A DNA stretch of 64,000 nucleotides. Source: Dactylorhiza incarnata (taxonomy: Eukaryota > Streptophyta > Magnoliopsida > Asparagales > Orchidaceae). The translations under genes and the position numbers were made by a program. Every line of letters begins with the position of its first letter. Positions within the stretch are counted from its first letter, which is position 1. This document shows, piece after piece, positions 1-9,784 of this stretch. The notes beneath the pieces are model-generated. The model did not search any database and was not told the origin of the DNA. It was given only the letters and a program-made list of their open reading frames with translations. The DNA is taken from NCBI GenBank assembly GCA_033032865.1, contig JAWHQI010000019.1, positions 15,418,001 to 15,482,000 of the forward strand. The letters are read 5' to 3'.

Positions 1-1265
1 CACGACCCGCCATTAAGCATCCAGAGCACACCGCCACGTCAATTAAAATTACACTCCCTCAGTCACGGGCGTGACCGAGGGCGTGACATCCAGCACGCGG
101 GCGTGACTTTTCCCGCGCCAATTTCCCGCCGAAGCTTCCCGCCAGCAGCACTTAATTGAGATTACACGCCCTAGGTCACAGGCGTGACCTAGGGCGTGAC
201 ACGGCCGAAACGCCTGCATTGAAGCCAGACGGCGCCTTCTCCGCTCACAGCAAATCACGCCCCTAACACGCCCTTGGTCACGGACGTGACCAAGGGCGTG
301 TAACACCAAAAATTCAGCTATTTAAAGGGAGCTTTTCCAGATGTTTGGGGACGAATTTTGGGGAGTTCTAAGTTTATTTTCTTGCACTGTTTTTGTCATT
401 CTTAAGCTTGTAATCTTCCTTCTTAGCTTGCACTTTTATTTCAGGTTTGTAACTTCTTGTTTCCTAGTTGTAATTTATTTTCGATTAATAAAATAGTACT
501 TTTTTCTCTTATTCTACTCTCAATCTTCATTATGCACTTCTTGTATTTCATCAATTCCTCCATCTCCATTAGTAGCTAAATTTCATTAGTACTCGACCGA
601 GATGATCCAAGGAAAATATAATTCATAATTTAGTTTAGAACTCCTTTTTCTCTTATTTAGATCGCTTAAGATTTATCCTTGAATTTATATTGATTGAGAT
701 TATATTATCGATATATAATCTCATTCTTGTTTTCGTAGTCTAATAATCGAGAGGTTTTGAGTTCGAATCGATCATTTCAAGGATAAAGAGATTTGAATGC
801 ACTCCTCGAGAGAGGACAACATAAATCTCCCGGATTGGAGTTATATCCAATAGAGGAGTTCACTTCGATAAAGCGAGTTTTAGGGGTTTCGATTCTTGAA
901 CGAGAGTTCGATTGATCAACCTAAACTCAGTTAGGCGTATCCTTGAGAGAGGTACGTTTATAAATCGGGAACCTCCACGGTCAAGCATTTCTTTTATAGA
1001 GGATTAGAAGTTCTATTTCTTTATTTATTTATTTTTTCCAAGGTGATTCAAGGTTGAGTGCTAATCCTTTTTATCATAGTTTTAACAAATTATTTCTCTT
1101 TCTTGCAACCAACCAACCTAATTTTCTTTCGTAAAATAATAGAGATTTTCCGAAGTAAGAGTACTCAACCGCCCCGAGTCTAATACGACCTTGTTTTAAT
1201 AACCTATACTACATTCGATACGGTACACTTGCCGTTATCGTTCGCGGATATAGTTTTGCGCATCA
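1..1265 (+). mobile_element. Athila-type Ty3/gypsy LTR, left end outside the window
   Basis: The segment ends in a GCGCATCA terminus preceded by a 'GTACACTTGCCG' block. The same arrangement closes the complete Athila-like LTRs at 19805 and 28027. A TATA-like TATTTAAA lies at 319-326 and a polyadenylation-like AATAAA at 487-492, so U3, R and U5 appear in + orientation. No tRNA-Asp primer site follows; position 1266 runs straight into a Tat-lineage integrase. I infer that this is the 3' LTR (or a solo LTR) of an element inserted into the Tat pol gene. The target duplication cannot be checked because the left end is missing. Confidence 0.7.
56..300. repeat. Three GTCAC/GTGAC hairpins in LTR U3
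   Basis: Three inverted repeats sit in a row. Hairpin 1 has arms at 56-66 and 71-81 (one mismatch). Hairpin 2 has perfect 15-bp arms at 165-179 and 184-198. Hairpin 3 has perfect 15-bp arms at 267-281 and 286-300. Each has a 4-base loop, and each arm pair is built around GTCAC/GTGAC. The last hairpin ends 18 bp before the TATA-like box at 319. Their position suggests promoter elements; no function is shown by the sequence. Confidence 0.85.
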
Positions 1266-2200
1266 CATCTATATGCTCCCCCAACTACTTCCAACCCAGA
1301 GGCTTCGCACCATCACAGCTCCATGGCCGTTTGCAATATGGGTGTTGGACTTAGTGGGTCCATTCCCCCAAGCCAATGGTCAAAAGAAGTTCCTGCTAGT
1401 TATGATTGACTATTTCTCCAAGTGGTTGGAGGTCAAGGCGCTGGCTAAGGTAACTTCTTAGGTGGTTAGAAATTTTGTGTGGGGGGAAATAATTTTCCAG
1501 CATGGGCTTCCGTTAGCCATCATCACAGACAATGGGCCATAGTTTGCCATCAATAAGTTCGTCAGTTTCTGCAGTCAGCTGGGTATAGACCTTCGCTTTG
1601 CGTCGGTCCACCATAGAAGGAGCAATGGGCAGGTGGAGGCCACGAACAAGGTGATCGCAAACTTGCTAAAAAAGAAGGTCAAGAATCTGAGAAGTATCTG
1701 GGTGAAATAGATGCCCTCAGTCCTATGGGCCCTAAGAAGAATGCCAAACACCGCCACAGGGGAGACCCCTTTTAAACTCTCCCATGGGTCTGAGGCCATG
1801 CTTCCTATAGAGTTCGAGGTAAAATCACCCAGGGTGGTCATCGCGGGTGAAGGAGACGAGGAGTGGAGAGTGGGAAATGAAGAGGAACAAAGGCTGTCTT
1901 TGGACTTGGTTGAAGAACTCCGAGACCTAGCAGCCATTCAGTAAGAGGAGGTCAAGCGGCGGATGGCCCGGTACTTCGACAAGCATATTCAGGTAAAGCA
2001 GTTCGAAAAGGGGGACTTAGTCCAGAAAAAGGTTGATGCGTCCGGAAGGGGAGCCGCGGTTGGAAAGATCAATCCCAACTGGGAAGGTCCTTAGGTTGTA
2101 AAGGAGGCACTCAAGTCGGGGGGGGGGGGGGGTATCACCTCCAGTATTTGGATGGGGTATCCCTCAGTCGAACTTGGAGTGGGGACGATTTGAAACGTTT
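1266..2200 (+). pseudogene. Integrase end of a Tat-lineage gypsy pol, broken
   Basis: The translation contains the integrase core pattern: PWPFAIWVLDLVGPFP (first catalytic Asp, about 1350), ITDNGP (second Asp, about 1528) and NGQVEATNK (Glu, about 1628). A TGETPFKLSHGSEAMLP block follows near 1760. The WVLDLVGPFP and ETPF..GSEA signatures are typical of the Tat/Retand branch of Ty3/gypsy. The frame is interrupted by in-frame stops at about 1459, 1540, 1708 and 1942. A run of about 14 G near 2117 may have caused further frame loss. The N-terminal HHCC zinc finger and everything upstream of it are replaced by the LTR ending at 1265. The enzyme would have joined element cDNA to host DNA. It cannot be functional now. 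Confidence 0.85.
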
Positions 2201-2272
2201 CTATCCTTGAACTTATTTATTATCTTATTCTGTATTGAAAACTATTCTTTTCTAATGTTGGGCCCAATCAAG

Positions 2273-3105
2273 GTTTTTTTGAGGTACTGGAGTGCCCCAT
2301 ATCGATTTCGCTGCCGGGCTCTCACTAGCCGGTGGTTTAGGTTGATCCCTAGAGAGGCTAACAAGGTATCTTGAGGTGCTAGAGTGCCCCAGATTGATTC
2401 CGCTACTGGGATCTCACTAGCCGGTGGGTTCAGGTTGATCTCTAGAGAGGCTGGCAAGGTTTCTTGAGGTGCTGGAGTGCACCAGATCGATTCCACTGCC
2501 GGTCTCTCACTAGCCGGTGGGGTCAGGTTGATCTCTGGAGAGGCTGGCATGGTTTCTTGAGGTGTTGGAGTGCCCCAGATCGATTCCGCTGCCGGGCTCT
2601 CACTAGCAGGTGGGTTCAGGATGATCCCTAGACAGGCTGTCAAGGTTTCTTGAGGTGCAGGAGTACCCATATTGATTCCGCTGCCGGGCTCTCACTAGCC
2701 GGTGGGTTCAGGTTGATCTCTAGAGAGGCTGACAAGTTTTCTTGAGGTGCTGGAGTGCGCTAGATTGATTCTTCTGTTGGGTTCTCACTAGCCGGTGGGT
2801 TCTGGTTGATCTATGGAGAGAATGGCAAGGTTTCTTGAGGTGCCAGAGTGCCACAGATTGATTCCACTGTCGGGCTCTCACTAGCTGGTGAGTTCAGGTT
2901 GATCTCTAGAGAGGATGACAAGGTTACTTTAGGTGATGGAGTGTCCGAGATCGATTCCTCTGCCGGGCTCTCACTAGCCGGTGGGTTCAGGTTGATCTCT
3001 GGAGAGGTTGGCTAATTTTCTTGAAGTGCTGGACTTCCTCAGGTCGACTCCGTTGCCGGGCTCTCACTAGCCGGAGGGTCGGGCTAATTCCTGGATGGGG
3101 GAGGC
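2273..3105. repeat. 93-bp minisatellite in the Tat 3' untranslated region, about 9 copies
   Basis: A unit starting GAGGTGCTGGAGTGCC recurs at about 2281, 2373, 2466, 2559, 2652, 2744, 2837, 2930 and 3023, a period of 92-93 bp. Each unit contains GATTCCGCTGCC, CTCACTAGCCGGTGG and GTTGATCTCTAGAGAGGCTG. On the minus strand the first five units stay open and read as a 31-residue repeat (2242-2670), because 93 is a multiple of three. The array lies between integrase and LTR, where Tat/Ogre-type elements are known to carry tandem repeats that can seed satellites. I see no sign that the 31-residue frame is a real gene. Confidence 0.92.
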
Positions 3106-3805
3106 AGATGAAAGTGTATGAGTTGTATCATCTCAAACGGGTCCCTCGACTAGGCTCTCACCTAGCTGGCAGGGCCGTAAGCTATCTCGGTGGCAAGAAA
3201 AGAAATATTCAAGAAGAGGATCTAACAGCTAGGGTTTGTGGGCGGGCCTATCAAAATAGGCACTCACTCGGTGAGAGCACCCGAGCGAGAACCTGCCGAA
3301 AAGAATGCTGCAAAAATTGACAAGGCTCTCGGTTAGTATATGCGAGTGGGCCTACCAAAATAGGCATTCGCTCGGCAAGAGCACCCAGGTGAGAACCTAT
3401 CGGAAAGGATGCAAGAAAAAAATTCGTGCATGTCTCTCGGCCGAGGCCTGCGAGTAGGGTGGAACGGCTTTGGTCATCGCCCAAGACTTAATGCTGAGGC
3501 TACATGCCCATAAGAGGCGCGAGCACGAGAGTGCTCATGCGCACGAGTGTGCAAGTACGCAAGCGCTTGTATACATGAGTGCTCGAGCAAAGCGCAGATG
3601 CGTGTGTGATGCATGTTGTCATGGCCCGAGCGCATGAGCGAGTGCATGAGAATGCGGAGGCACGAGCGCATAAGCGAGTGGCAACAACAAAGACAAAAGT
3701 AAAAGAAAGGAAACTTAAGGGAAACACATCTTTCATTATATTCTCAAAAAGGTATACACAAAAGAGGCGATTCTCGCCTTACAAAAAATTTGAATTGAAA
3801 AAATA
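3106..3805. repeat. Non-coding spacer with a 104-bp duplication and an alternating GCG/ATG tract
   Basis: A segment starting GGGCCTATCAAAATAGGC at 3244 recurs in diverged form at 3348 (period 104), each copy followed by CTCGG..GAGAGCACCC. From about 3515 to 3690 the DNA is a low-complexity mixture of GAGCGCATGAGCG-like words. Short open frames here have no recognisable domain and follow the repeats. The spacer separates the 93-bp array from the antisense gene that ends at 3806. Confidence 0.6.
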
Positions 3806-5755
3806 TTACATCTGAGAATCGCCAGCAGACTGCTCGCTCTCGCTATCTTCGCTGAGAGGGATCGGCTCGAACAACTCTGGGACCACCTCCTCGACGGTGG
3901 GCTGCGCCGCATCGGCGGAAAGAAGCCCAACCCCCTTGAGAGCGGTGAAGATGTGCCTCACTGCCCCAATCACGTTGTGCCTCATCGCTTCCTCCTCCAC
4001 TCGCTTCTCGCTCCTCTGGGTCCTAGGGCTTCGAGGAGGCGGAGGGAGGGCGTCCCGGACCAGCTCTTGATTCTGGGCCTTCAGCACCGCGACCTCCTTA
4101 TCTAGCTCCGTCTTGCAGTCGAGCTGATGGCTCGCGATCTCAGGGTCTTGCAAAAAGTTAATGGGTTAAGAAGACATATTGTGGAAAGTAGTAGGCAAGT
4201 TCTCGGCAAACTTACCATCCTATTCTTGAGAGTAGCAAGGAGGCCCTCGTAGACCACTAGCTTCTTCTTCAGGTTGGCGAGCTTCTCGGTTGACTCCTTC
4301 AGCTCACGCTTGAGCTCCTCTGAATACCTTTCCACCTGAAGGCAACGATGGTCGGTCATGTGAGCGAGCTCCAGAGTGCGAAGCTGTGCTCGCGCACTCT
4401 CATGCGCGAGCTCCTGGGAGGTGAGAGCGTCAAAGTCGTCGGCATCCTCCCGGCAGTAGAGACTAAAGGGCAAGGCGAAGGCCTGCATTCCCATGGTCTC
4501 CTGCTCCACCCAGGAGGGGAGAAGGGTGGAGACAGAAACCATGTTGGACTCCAAGTCCCAATCCAACAGGGGCTCGCCAGACTCGTCTAGGTGTTTGGTG
4601 CTGAAACCAAAATTTTGGTGGTTCATCAGGCCAGGTGCGGCCGGTACATTGGCGGCAACCTCGGTGACCTCTACAACTCTCTTGACGGTAGGCGGGGCCA
4701 CTGAGGGTTCAGCCCCGGTCAGGCCTTTAGAGAGTCCTTTCCCCTTTGCAATGGGCGAGGGATGCTTCTTCTTTGGCAGCGGAGGCGGAAGGGACAAACC
4801 GCGGCTCACAGGTCAGGGCCATTTCTTGGAGGCGGCGGAGGTGCCAGGGGTCTCCCGGCACGCGGCAGCAGCGGCAGAAGCGAGCTGGAGGCCGTGTGAG
4901 TTAGTTCTGGCCCTCGCGTAAGGGGGGTGGAGCGGAAGATCTCGCTCCCCTATGAAGGATATCAATCATTAGAAAAAGAAAAGGTGAAACGCGAGAAAGG
5001 AAGTGAAAGCGAGCGAACCTGCTCCGGGCTGCATGGGGAGTAGCGAGTCGAAGTTCCTTCAGAGGTAGGCAAATTCATAGTTTGTTGACATATATTTGAA
5101 GAGTGCAGCCATGTGGCCGCCGAGCACCAGAGGGCGGTAGGTGGGTTCGTCGCGCTGGAGAGGCGAGAAGGGGCCGTTGTCAAAGGGCCCTTCACGAACA
5201 CAAACTTCTGCGGCCAATAGTGACTTTTGATGACCATCTCGTAAAGTTTTGTGTGGTGGATCGCGTAGAAGGCAGTCCCATCCTTATTCGCCCGGAAGGA
5301 GAACAGCTTGAGGAGAAAATAATGAGTCCATCCGCTCCTCGCGCATGTAGAAGGCAAACCCTACCATGACAACGATGGAGTTGGGGGTCATTTGACCCAG
5401 GATCACGCCGTAATATTTGAGCAGCTAATGGGTTCGCGAAAAGCTGTTAGAAAGAATTCATCGACAAATGCGAGAAAGGAAAAAGAGTAGCGAGCGAGAA
5501 CCTGGTTGTTCTCCGGCCAAAAGGGGAGCCGTAGACCCACCTCGAAGTGGGCTACAAGGATGGAAAGCTTATCTGGGTATAGGTTATTGATGTCCGCGAT
5601 CTTCAACAGGTGGTGACCTGAGAACCCCGACGAGATGTAATTTGCCACAGCGGAGTGGCACTCACTCTCTGTAAGCGAGTAGTTGAAGATGGAGGGGTCC
5701 AGAACGTCCACGCACACTTGGCCCGGCCTTCCGCGTCGCCTCCATTGCCACCCAT
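3806..5755 (-). pseudogene. Spliced antisense gene 1 of the Tat element (putative gypsy-type transposon family), decayed
   Basis: On the minus strand I can trace four exons: about 5755-5502, 5424-5019, 4949-4216 and 4138-3806. They are separated by GT-AG introns of 77, 69 and 77 bp. Exon 1 holds DPSIFNYSLTESECHSAV, then a YISSGFSGHHLLKIAD block and WPENN. Exon 2 starts with a KYYGVILGQMTPNSI block and holds SHYWPQKFVFVKGP. This pattern resembles the plant family called putative gypsy-type transposon (Pfam PF04195, from memory). Exon 3 is proline/lysine-rich, then a long coiled coil. Exon 4 is another coiled coil with an acidic serine-rich end (SEDSESEQSAGDS). The probable start is the ATG at 5755. 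Frameshifts follow it, and others lie in exon 2 and near 5190; stops lie near 5060 and 4816. Tat elements are known to carry antisense ORFs between pol and the 3' LTR, which fits the position. Function is unknown. Confidence 0.75.
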
Positions 5756-5876
5756 GGTCTTGGAGAAAATGGAATGCGAGAGCGAGAAAGAAAAGAATAC
5801 GAGAACGAGAAGGAGCGAGAATGAAAGCGCCAGAGGTCGAGAGCGATAAATGTTGTGGTTAGCTTTGGTAACGATG

Positions 5877-5888
5877 CCTATTTATAAG
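5877..5888 (-). promoter_or_regulatory. TATA box of antisense gene 1
   Basis: The minus strand reads CTTATAAATAGG here, a good plant TATA box, about 120 bp upstream of the proposed ATG at 5755. No other TATA-like site of equal quality lies between. It supports an independent antisense promoter inside the Tat element. Confidence 0.6.
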
Positions 5889-6245
5889 AAAACTAAAGGC
5901 AGTGGGGAGTAATTGAAGCATCAGTGGTGCGGTTAGCAAAATCTTGGGGTGATGCGCCTCGGTACTTGAACCAACCAACTCCCCGCGCACTCACATCAAC
6001 GCAGCAAGGATAGTCGCTGTCAGGCGATGCGAGTCTCATGCAAGCCGCGAGAAGACGACATTGATTAAAAGAACTAGCGAGTACAATACATGCAACAATT
6101 ACGTAAAGCTAGTAATAATAAAGAAAGAAAAATCATGCGATTAGTCGGGGGCATCAAATTAGCAACATGGTTCGGAGACTGTTAAAGAAAAAGTAAAAAA
6201 GGAATTATTACATGGTTCGCCAGGCAGGTGCGAGTGCGAGAAGGA
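5889..6245. other. Spacer between the two antisense genes, no gene seen
   Basis: This stretch runs from the antisense gene 1 promoter to the stop of antisense gene 2. It contains GCGAG-rich words similar to the flanking introns, and no open frame with recognisable features. It probably holds the upstream promoter region of gene 1 and the 3' end of gene 2 transcripts. Confidence 0.4.
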
Positions 6246-6595
6246 TCAATACTGGATCCAGGTCCATCGGCCTCGCCCTCGCACCCCCGAGCTCGGCAGC
6301 ATGCACAGATAATGATACGTGCGGACCGCACGAAGCTCGTGGTGCAGCAGGCTGACTTGGTCCTCCGCCCACAAGAGTTGCACCCCAAGAGAAGTGACCT
6401 CGCGGCGGGCGTCCGTATGCAGCTCAGCGAGAAGTCTAGCTAGCTCATCATCAATCACTACGAACCGCACCTCAGAAGCCACTCTGTCCGCTCGTGACTG
6501 GTTGTACAGGTCCCGCAGCATGTACCCATACTTCTGGAGCATCTCGGTGGTCCGCCGCTTCAGCACTTCGGGGTCCCGGGGATCGCCGAGGAAGT

Positions 6596-7886
6596 TGTTG
6601 GATCGATAGGCGCCCTTAGAGGGGGGTGAATAAGGGAATACAATTCTTCTTTATAATAATGTTATGAAAATTACTAAATTGTTTTATAATAGGAGAAAGG
6701 TAAAATAACAGTTTAGCTAATTTGTGAGAATATCATAATAACCAAGTTTAGAAACAAGTACTAAATTGTTTTATGATGAAAGAGATTGAACTAAACAATT
6801 TAGATAACGTAATTAGAATTGAAAACTTAGTAACCAATATTTTAGAGATAACGCCAAAGGAGAGAAATCAAGTAAACACAAATAGGGACATGATTGTATT
6901 TATATAAAAAAGGTGTTTACATAAATTTGATTTCAATATCGCTAGAAATCAGAGGCGTATAGAGTAATACATTTTTTCCTTTTCTATATCGACTTGTATC
7001 CCCACAAACCGGTTGGCTTTAGCCTATCCTTCCCCGGATAAGGCCTCAAGCCACTCTAGCCAATCCTTCCCCGGATATGGCCTCGAGCACCCCCTAGATC
7101 TAATCACCTAGAACTAGTCGCCAACACAAGCCAAATTCCTCCCTAAGTCCTACCCATACCTAGTCGCCAACACAAGGCGAATTCTCTAAACAGTTACAAA
7201 AAAGTTATGGAATGAAAATAATGATAACAATAATAAAAACTCCCTATATGAGATCTTTTGAAGTCGGAGATGAAGGATTGTTGTAGTATGAGCGAGGTCG
7301 AAGCGATCGTCCTTCGGATGTAGCGTGACGTAGTCCTCCTCCAGAATTCTTCTTAAGCTTTTTGTGGGAGATCCATCTTCGATCGCATAACAGCTCTGGA
7401 AATTTGGCACAAGCAATCTCTCTGGGATGGATAGCCAAAACGAGAAGCAAAGCTCCAATTTATAGAACTTCTCTCTAGCTCCTGTGGTAGCTCATAGCGC
7501 CTGCGGTAGCGTTCGTGTGGAGCGGTTGCGAAACCGTCGGCGGCGTGGCGCTGTGCACAAACTTGAGATAGCACCAGGCGGTAGCGCTAGTGCTGGAGGT
7601 AGTGTTTGTGTGGAGCGGTTACGAAACCTTTGGCTGCGTGGCGCTGTGCACGAACTCGAGATAGCGCCAGGCGATAGCGCTAGCGCTGGCGGTAGCACTA
7701 GCGCCTGCGTTAACCCCTAACGCTGGCAGTAGTACTTCAGTTCAGTTTGTTGGTTCCAAGCTGCTTTCTTCCTATGGAGTATTGCACCTATAGTTCCTGC
7801 ACACTATAAACACATGACAAGCAAGATCAAATACAATTTGGGATTTGTTATTCTCAAACAAAGGGATGTGACACACATGTCCAACA
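6596..7886 (-). mobile_element. Solo LTR of a Copia-type element
   Basis: The element starts TGTTGGA and ends TCCAACA, a perfect 7-bp terminal inverted repeat. It is flanked by identical 5-bp duplications gaagt at 6591-6595 and 7887-7891. Its length is 1291 bp. Read on the minus strand, it starts TGTTGGACATG and ends in a CACCCCCCTCTAAGG..GATCCAACA block typical of Copia LTR ends just before the initiator-Met primer site. No internal domain follows on either side, so it is a solo LTR left by recombination between two LTRs. The minus-strand start resembles the LTR at 12420, so the two are related families. Confidence 0.93.
7458..7691 (-). promoter_or_regulatory. U3 repeat cluster and TATA box of the solo LTR
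   Basis: On the minus strand a TATA box (TATAAATT, 7458-7465) is preceded by two tandem 93-bp units (about 7506-7598 and 7599-7691). The units are rich in AGCGCTAGCGCT-like words, with one perfect 12-base palindrome at 7676-7687. This matches the arrangement in other LTRs of the window: repeats with CG-containing palindromes, then TATA. Transcription would run toward lower coordinates. Confidence 0.7.
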
Positions 7887-8894
7887 GAAGTCAGCAATCT
7901 TGTCTGGTGAGTGTGGGGGCGACATCTCCTCCTCTCCAAGTTCCAGCTCGACGGAGGACTCCTGGACACCTGCGAGAAGGAAGTTAGCGAAGAAGGCGAG
8001 ACACAATCTATCGATAATAATTGACCAACCTGACAAGGTCATGGCCGCTTTGCCAAAGTGTTGGCGAGAGGAACTCGGCTGCTCCTGGAAGGCCTCGGTG
8101 TAGGTTAGCGTGATGTAATTCCCCAGGTCTGGGGCGCGGGGAACGTTGCTCGTGACCCAAATGTCAGTGGGAAGCGAGCTGCCAGGGCTTTGATGGCCCA
8201 GAAGACTAAACCCAGGTTTGGAGATGGTCGCATCCAGATTGGGCTGCGAGTCTGGTGGCGGCTGTGAGCCCGGTGGGGGCAGCGAGCTTGGTGGGGGTTG
8301 TGATCCCTGAGGGGCCGACGAACCCAGTGGGGTGGAGCGCCTCCCGGGGGTCGCAAGGTGGGTCTCTGCAAGGGACATCATGAAGAATTCAGTTGGGGAA
8401 TTTGCGAATAGGATAATACAATGATCTTACCAGGCAGCGACGAAGGACACAGGTTGATGACGCCCACATTTGCGGTCGTCGAGTTGGTTCTTCCGGGAGA
8501 GGGTAGGCGGGCACCATCCAGATTCTCGCTCGCAAGGGCTCCCGCTAGGGACGCACTCTAAAATGGAAAGTGTTAGCTCAAAAATATGGGGAAATGACTT
8601 GTGAATCCAAGTACCTGCTCAGCGAGCGGGAGGTCGAGCAATGGTCCCATGATAGAGGACCCATCTTCTCCGAGGTGTCGCTGCACAATCATCGCCTTCT
8701 TCAGTTTGGGGAAGGGCGGAGTGGTCCGCCGGGCGACCCAAGGGGCGAGCCAGGTCGTGACAGAGTGCTGGATCGCACGGGAAGCGTCCAGGAGGGCTTG
8801 AGCTTTTTCCGAGAGTGGCATGTTAGGCAAGTACAGTAGCGAGTAGTAGAGGAAAATGAAGAAATAAAGGGTCAACCATCACCCAAAGATGTTG

Positions 8895-8905
8895 TTATTT
8901 ATAGC
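8895..8905 (-). promoter_or_regulatory. TATA box of antisense gene 2
   Basis: The minus strand reads GCTATAAATAA here, about 75 bp upstream of the proposed ATG at 8821. Spacing and sequence suit a plant core promoter. With the box at 5877, it gives each antisense gene its own promoter. Confidence 0.6.
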
Positions 8906-9016
8906 GCTGGGGATGGGGCCAACCAAAGATTCCTGCCAACTCAGCAGTCGTCCGGCAAACACGGAGGGTTGGATGTTTCTTCGCGAGCTTAGGGAAATCT
9001 CGCAAAGAGCAGGGAT

Positions 9017-9784
9017 TGTGTACAACCCAGTGTTCGCCAAGGGGATGAAAAGGGAAACCGACTATAAGCGGGTCAAAGAGTACTCGCCGACTCGCGGCGA
9101 GCATCCGGCCAAGGCAAAGCAAGGCGAATCAGAAAGCCAATCGCGTGAGTAGCGCATGGTGAGGCGAGACAACCTAGCATCGCTCTGGGGTGCATTTAGC
9201 CAGAGCAAGTCAAGCGAGTTTTCGTAGTACCAGTCTGGCGAGACTAGTGGCGGCTCGCTTCCACTCACAAGAGGCGATCTCGCGAGCCCAGCTCGCAGGG
9301 AGAAAAGCGAGTGGCGACTTCACGGGCCACTCGCCCAGCAAGGGTCTATAGGTGAATTTACCCTGATACCCTTGGTGGGCTACCAATAGCCCTACACAGC
9401 AGTGGAGTTTGGCTGTTAGCAGACCAATTTGCGGTGCATATAGCAAAACCAAAAGGCGAAATTGCGCTATCAGCAGAACAGTACAGAAAAGCTATAAATA
9501 GACCATGAAGGGCACCTTTGGAGAGCATTCCAGATCTTTTGCTTCTTTTTAGGATACCTTTGGTTAGCTCCTTCAGCTCTCCAAGGTGCCGAACTTTAGT
9601 TTAGGCTTAGGAGGGGAAGCGCTCTAAAGATCTTTACAGGTGTGTGGTGGGACCTCCACACTGTAGCCAGGGGTCAATTTCTAGCTCTAAGTCTTCGGTT
9701 AGATTCCTCTTTGGGATCAGTAAGTGCTAGCTGCCCCCTTTCAGGGGTCCGAACTCATTGTTGGGCTAATTCTCGGTTCCAACA
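9017..9784 (+). mobile_element. Probable LTR of the Tat element (left end uncertain)
   Basis: A plus-strand TATA box (GCTATAAATAG, 9491-9501) is followed by an R/U5-like segment. It contains GTGGGACCTCCACACTGTAGCC and ends GGTTCCAACA at 9784. After that the base composition changes sharply to AT-rich DNA with no link to the element. A CA terminus after an antisense gene is where a Tat 3' LTR should end. I could not fix the left end; TGTGTACAA at 9017 is one candidate and is the reason for the start given. Confidence 0.4.

Larger units (their letters stand above)
6246..8821 (-). pseudogene. Spliced antisense gene 2 of the Tat element, split by a solo LTR
   Basis: The proposed start is the ATG at 8821 (MPLSEKAQALLDASRAIQ). 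The exons are about 8821-8615, 8557-8431, 8365-8030 and 7969-6246, with GT-AG introns of 57, 65 and 60 bp. All three splices keep the frame open. The protein begins with a helical region (WLAPWVARRTTPPFPKLKK). Next come a Ser/Gly-rich linker and a proline-rich run of GSQPPP units (around 8230-8300). A segment with acidic ELELGEEE follows, and the gene ends in a coiled coil (LKRRTTEMLQKYGYMLRD). Exon 4 is cut between 7887 and 6595 by the solo LTR. The frame is continuous across the cut once the LTR and one copy of the 5-bp duplication are set aside, which shows that the gene was open when it was hit. I do not recognise a defined domain. It may be a second transcript unit or the partner half of antisense gene 1. 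Confidence 0.7.

Noticed and set aside
2242..2670. Minus-strand frame of 142 codons with a regular 31-residue repeat
   Set aside because: It is produced by the 93-bp tandem repeat; there is no promoter or domain, and the repeat explains the open frame.
2273..3105. CRISPR-like regular repeats
   Set aside because: Units are 93 bp, directly adjacent and similar over their whole length, without spacers; the context is a plant retrotransposon.
4348..4921. Plus-strand frames of 80 and 142 codons
   Set aside because: They are shadows of the coiled-coil exon of antisense gene 1, whose minus-strand reading has recognisable composition and splice sites.
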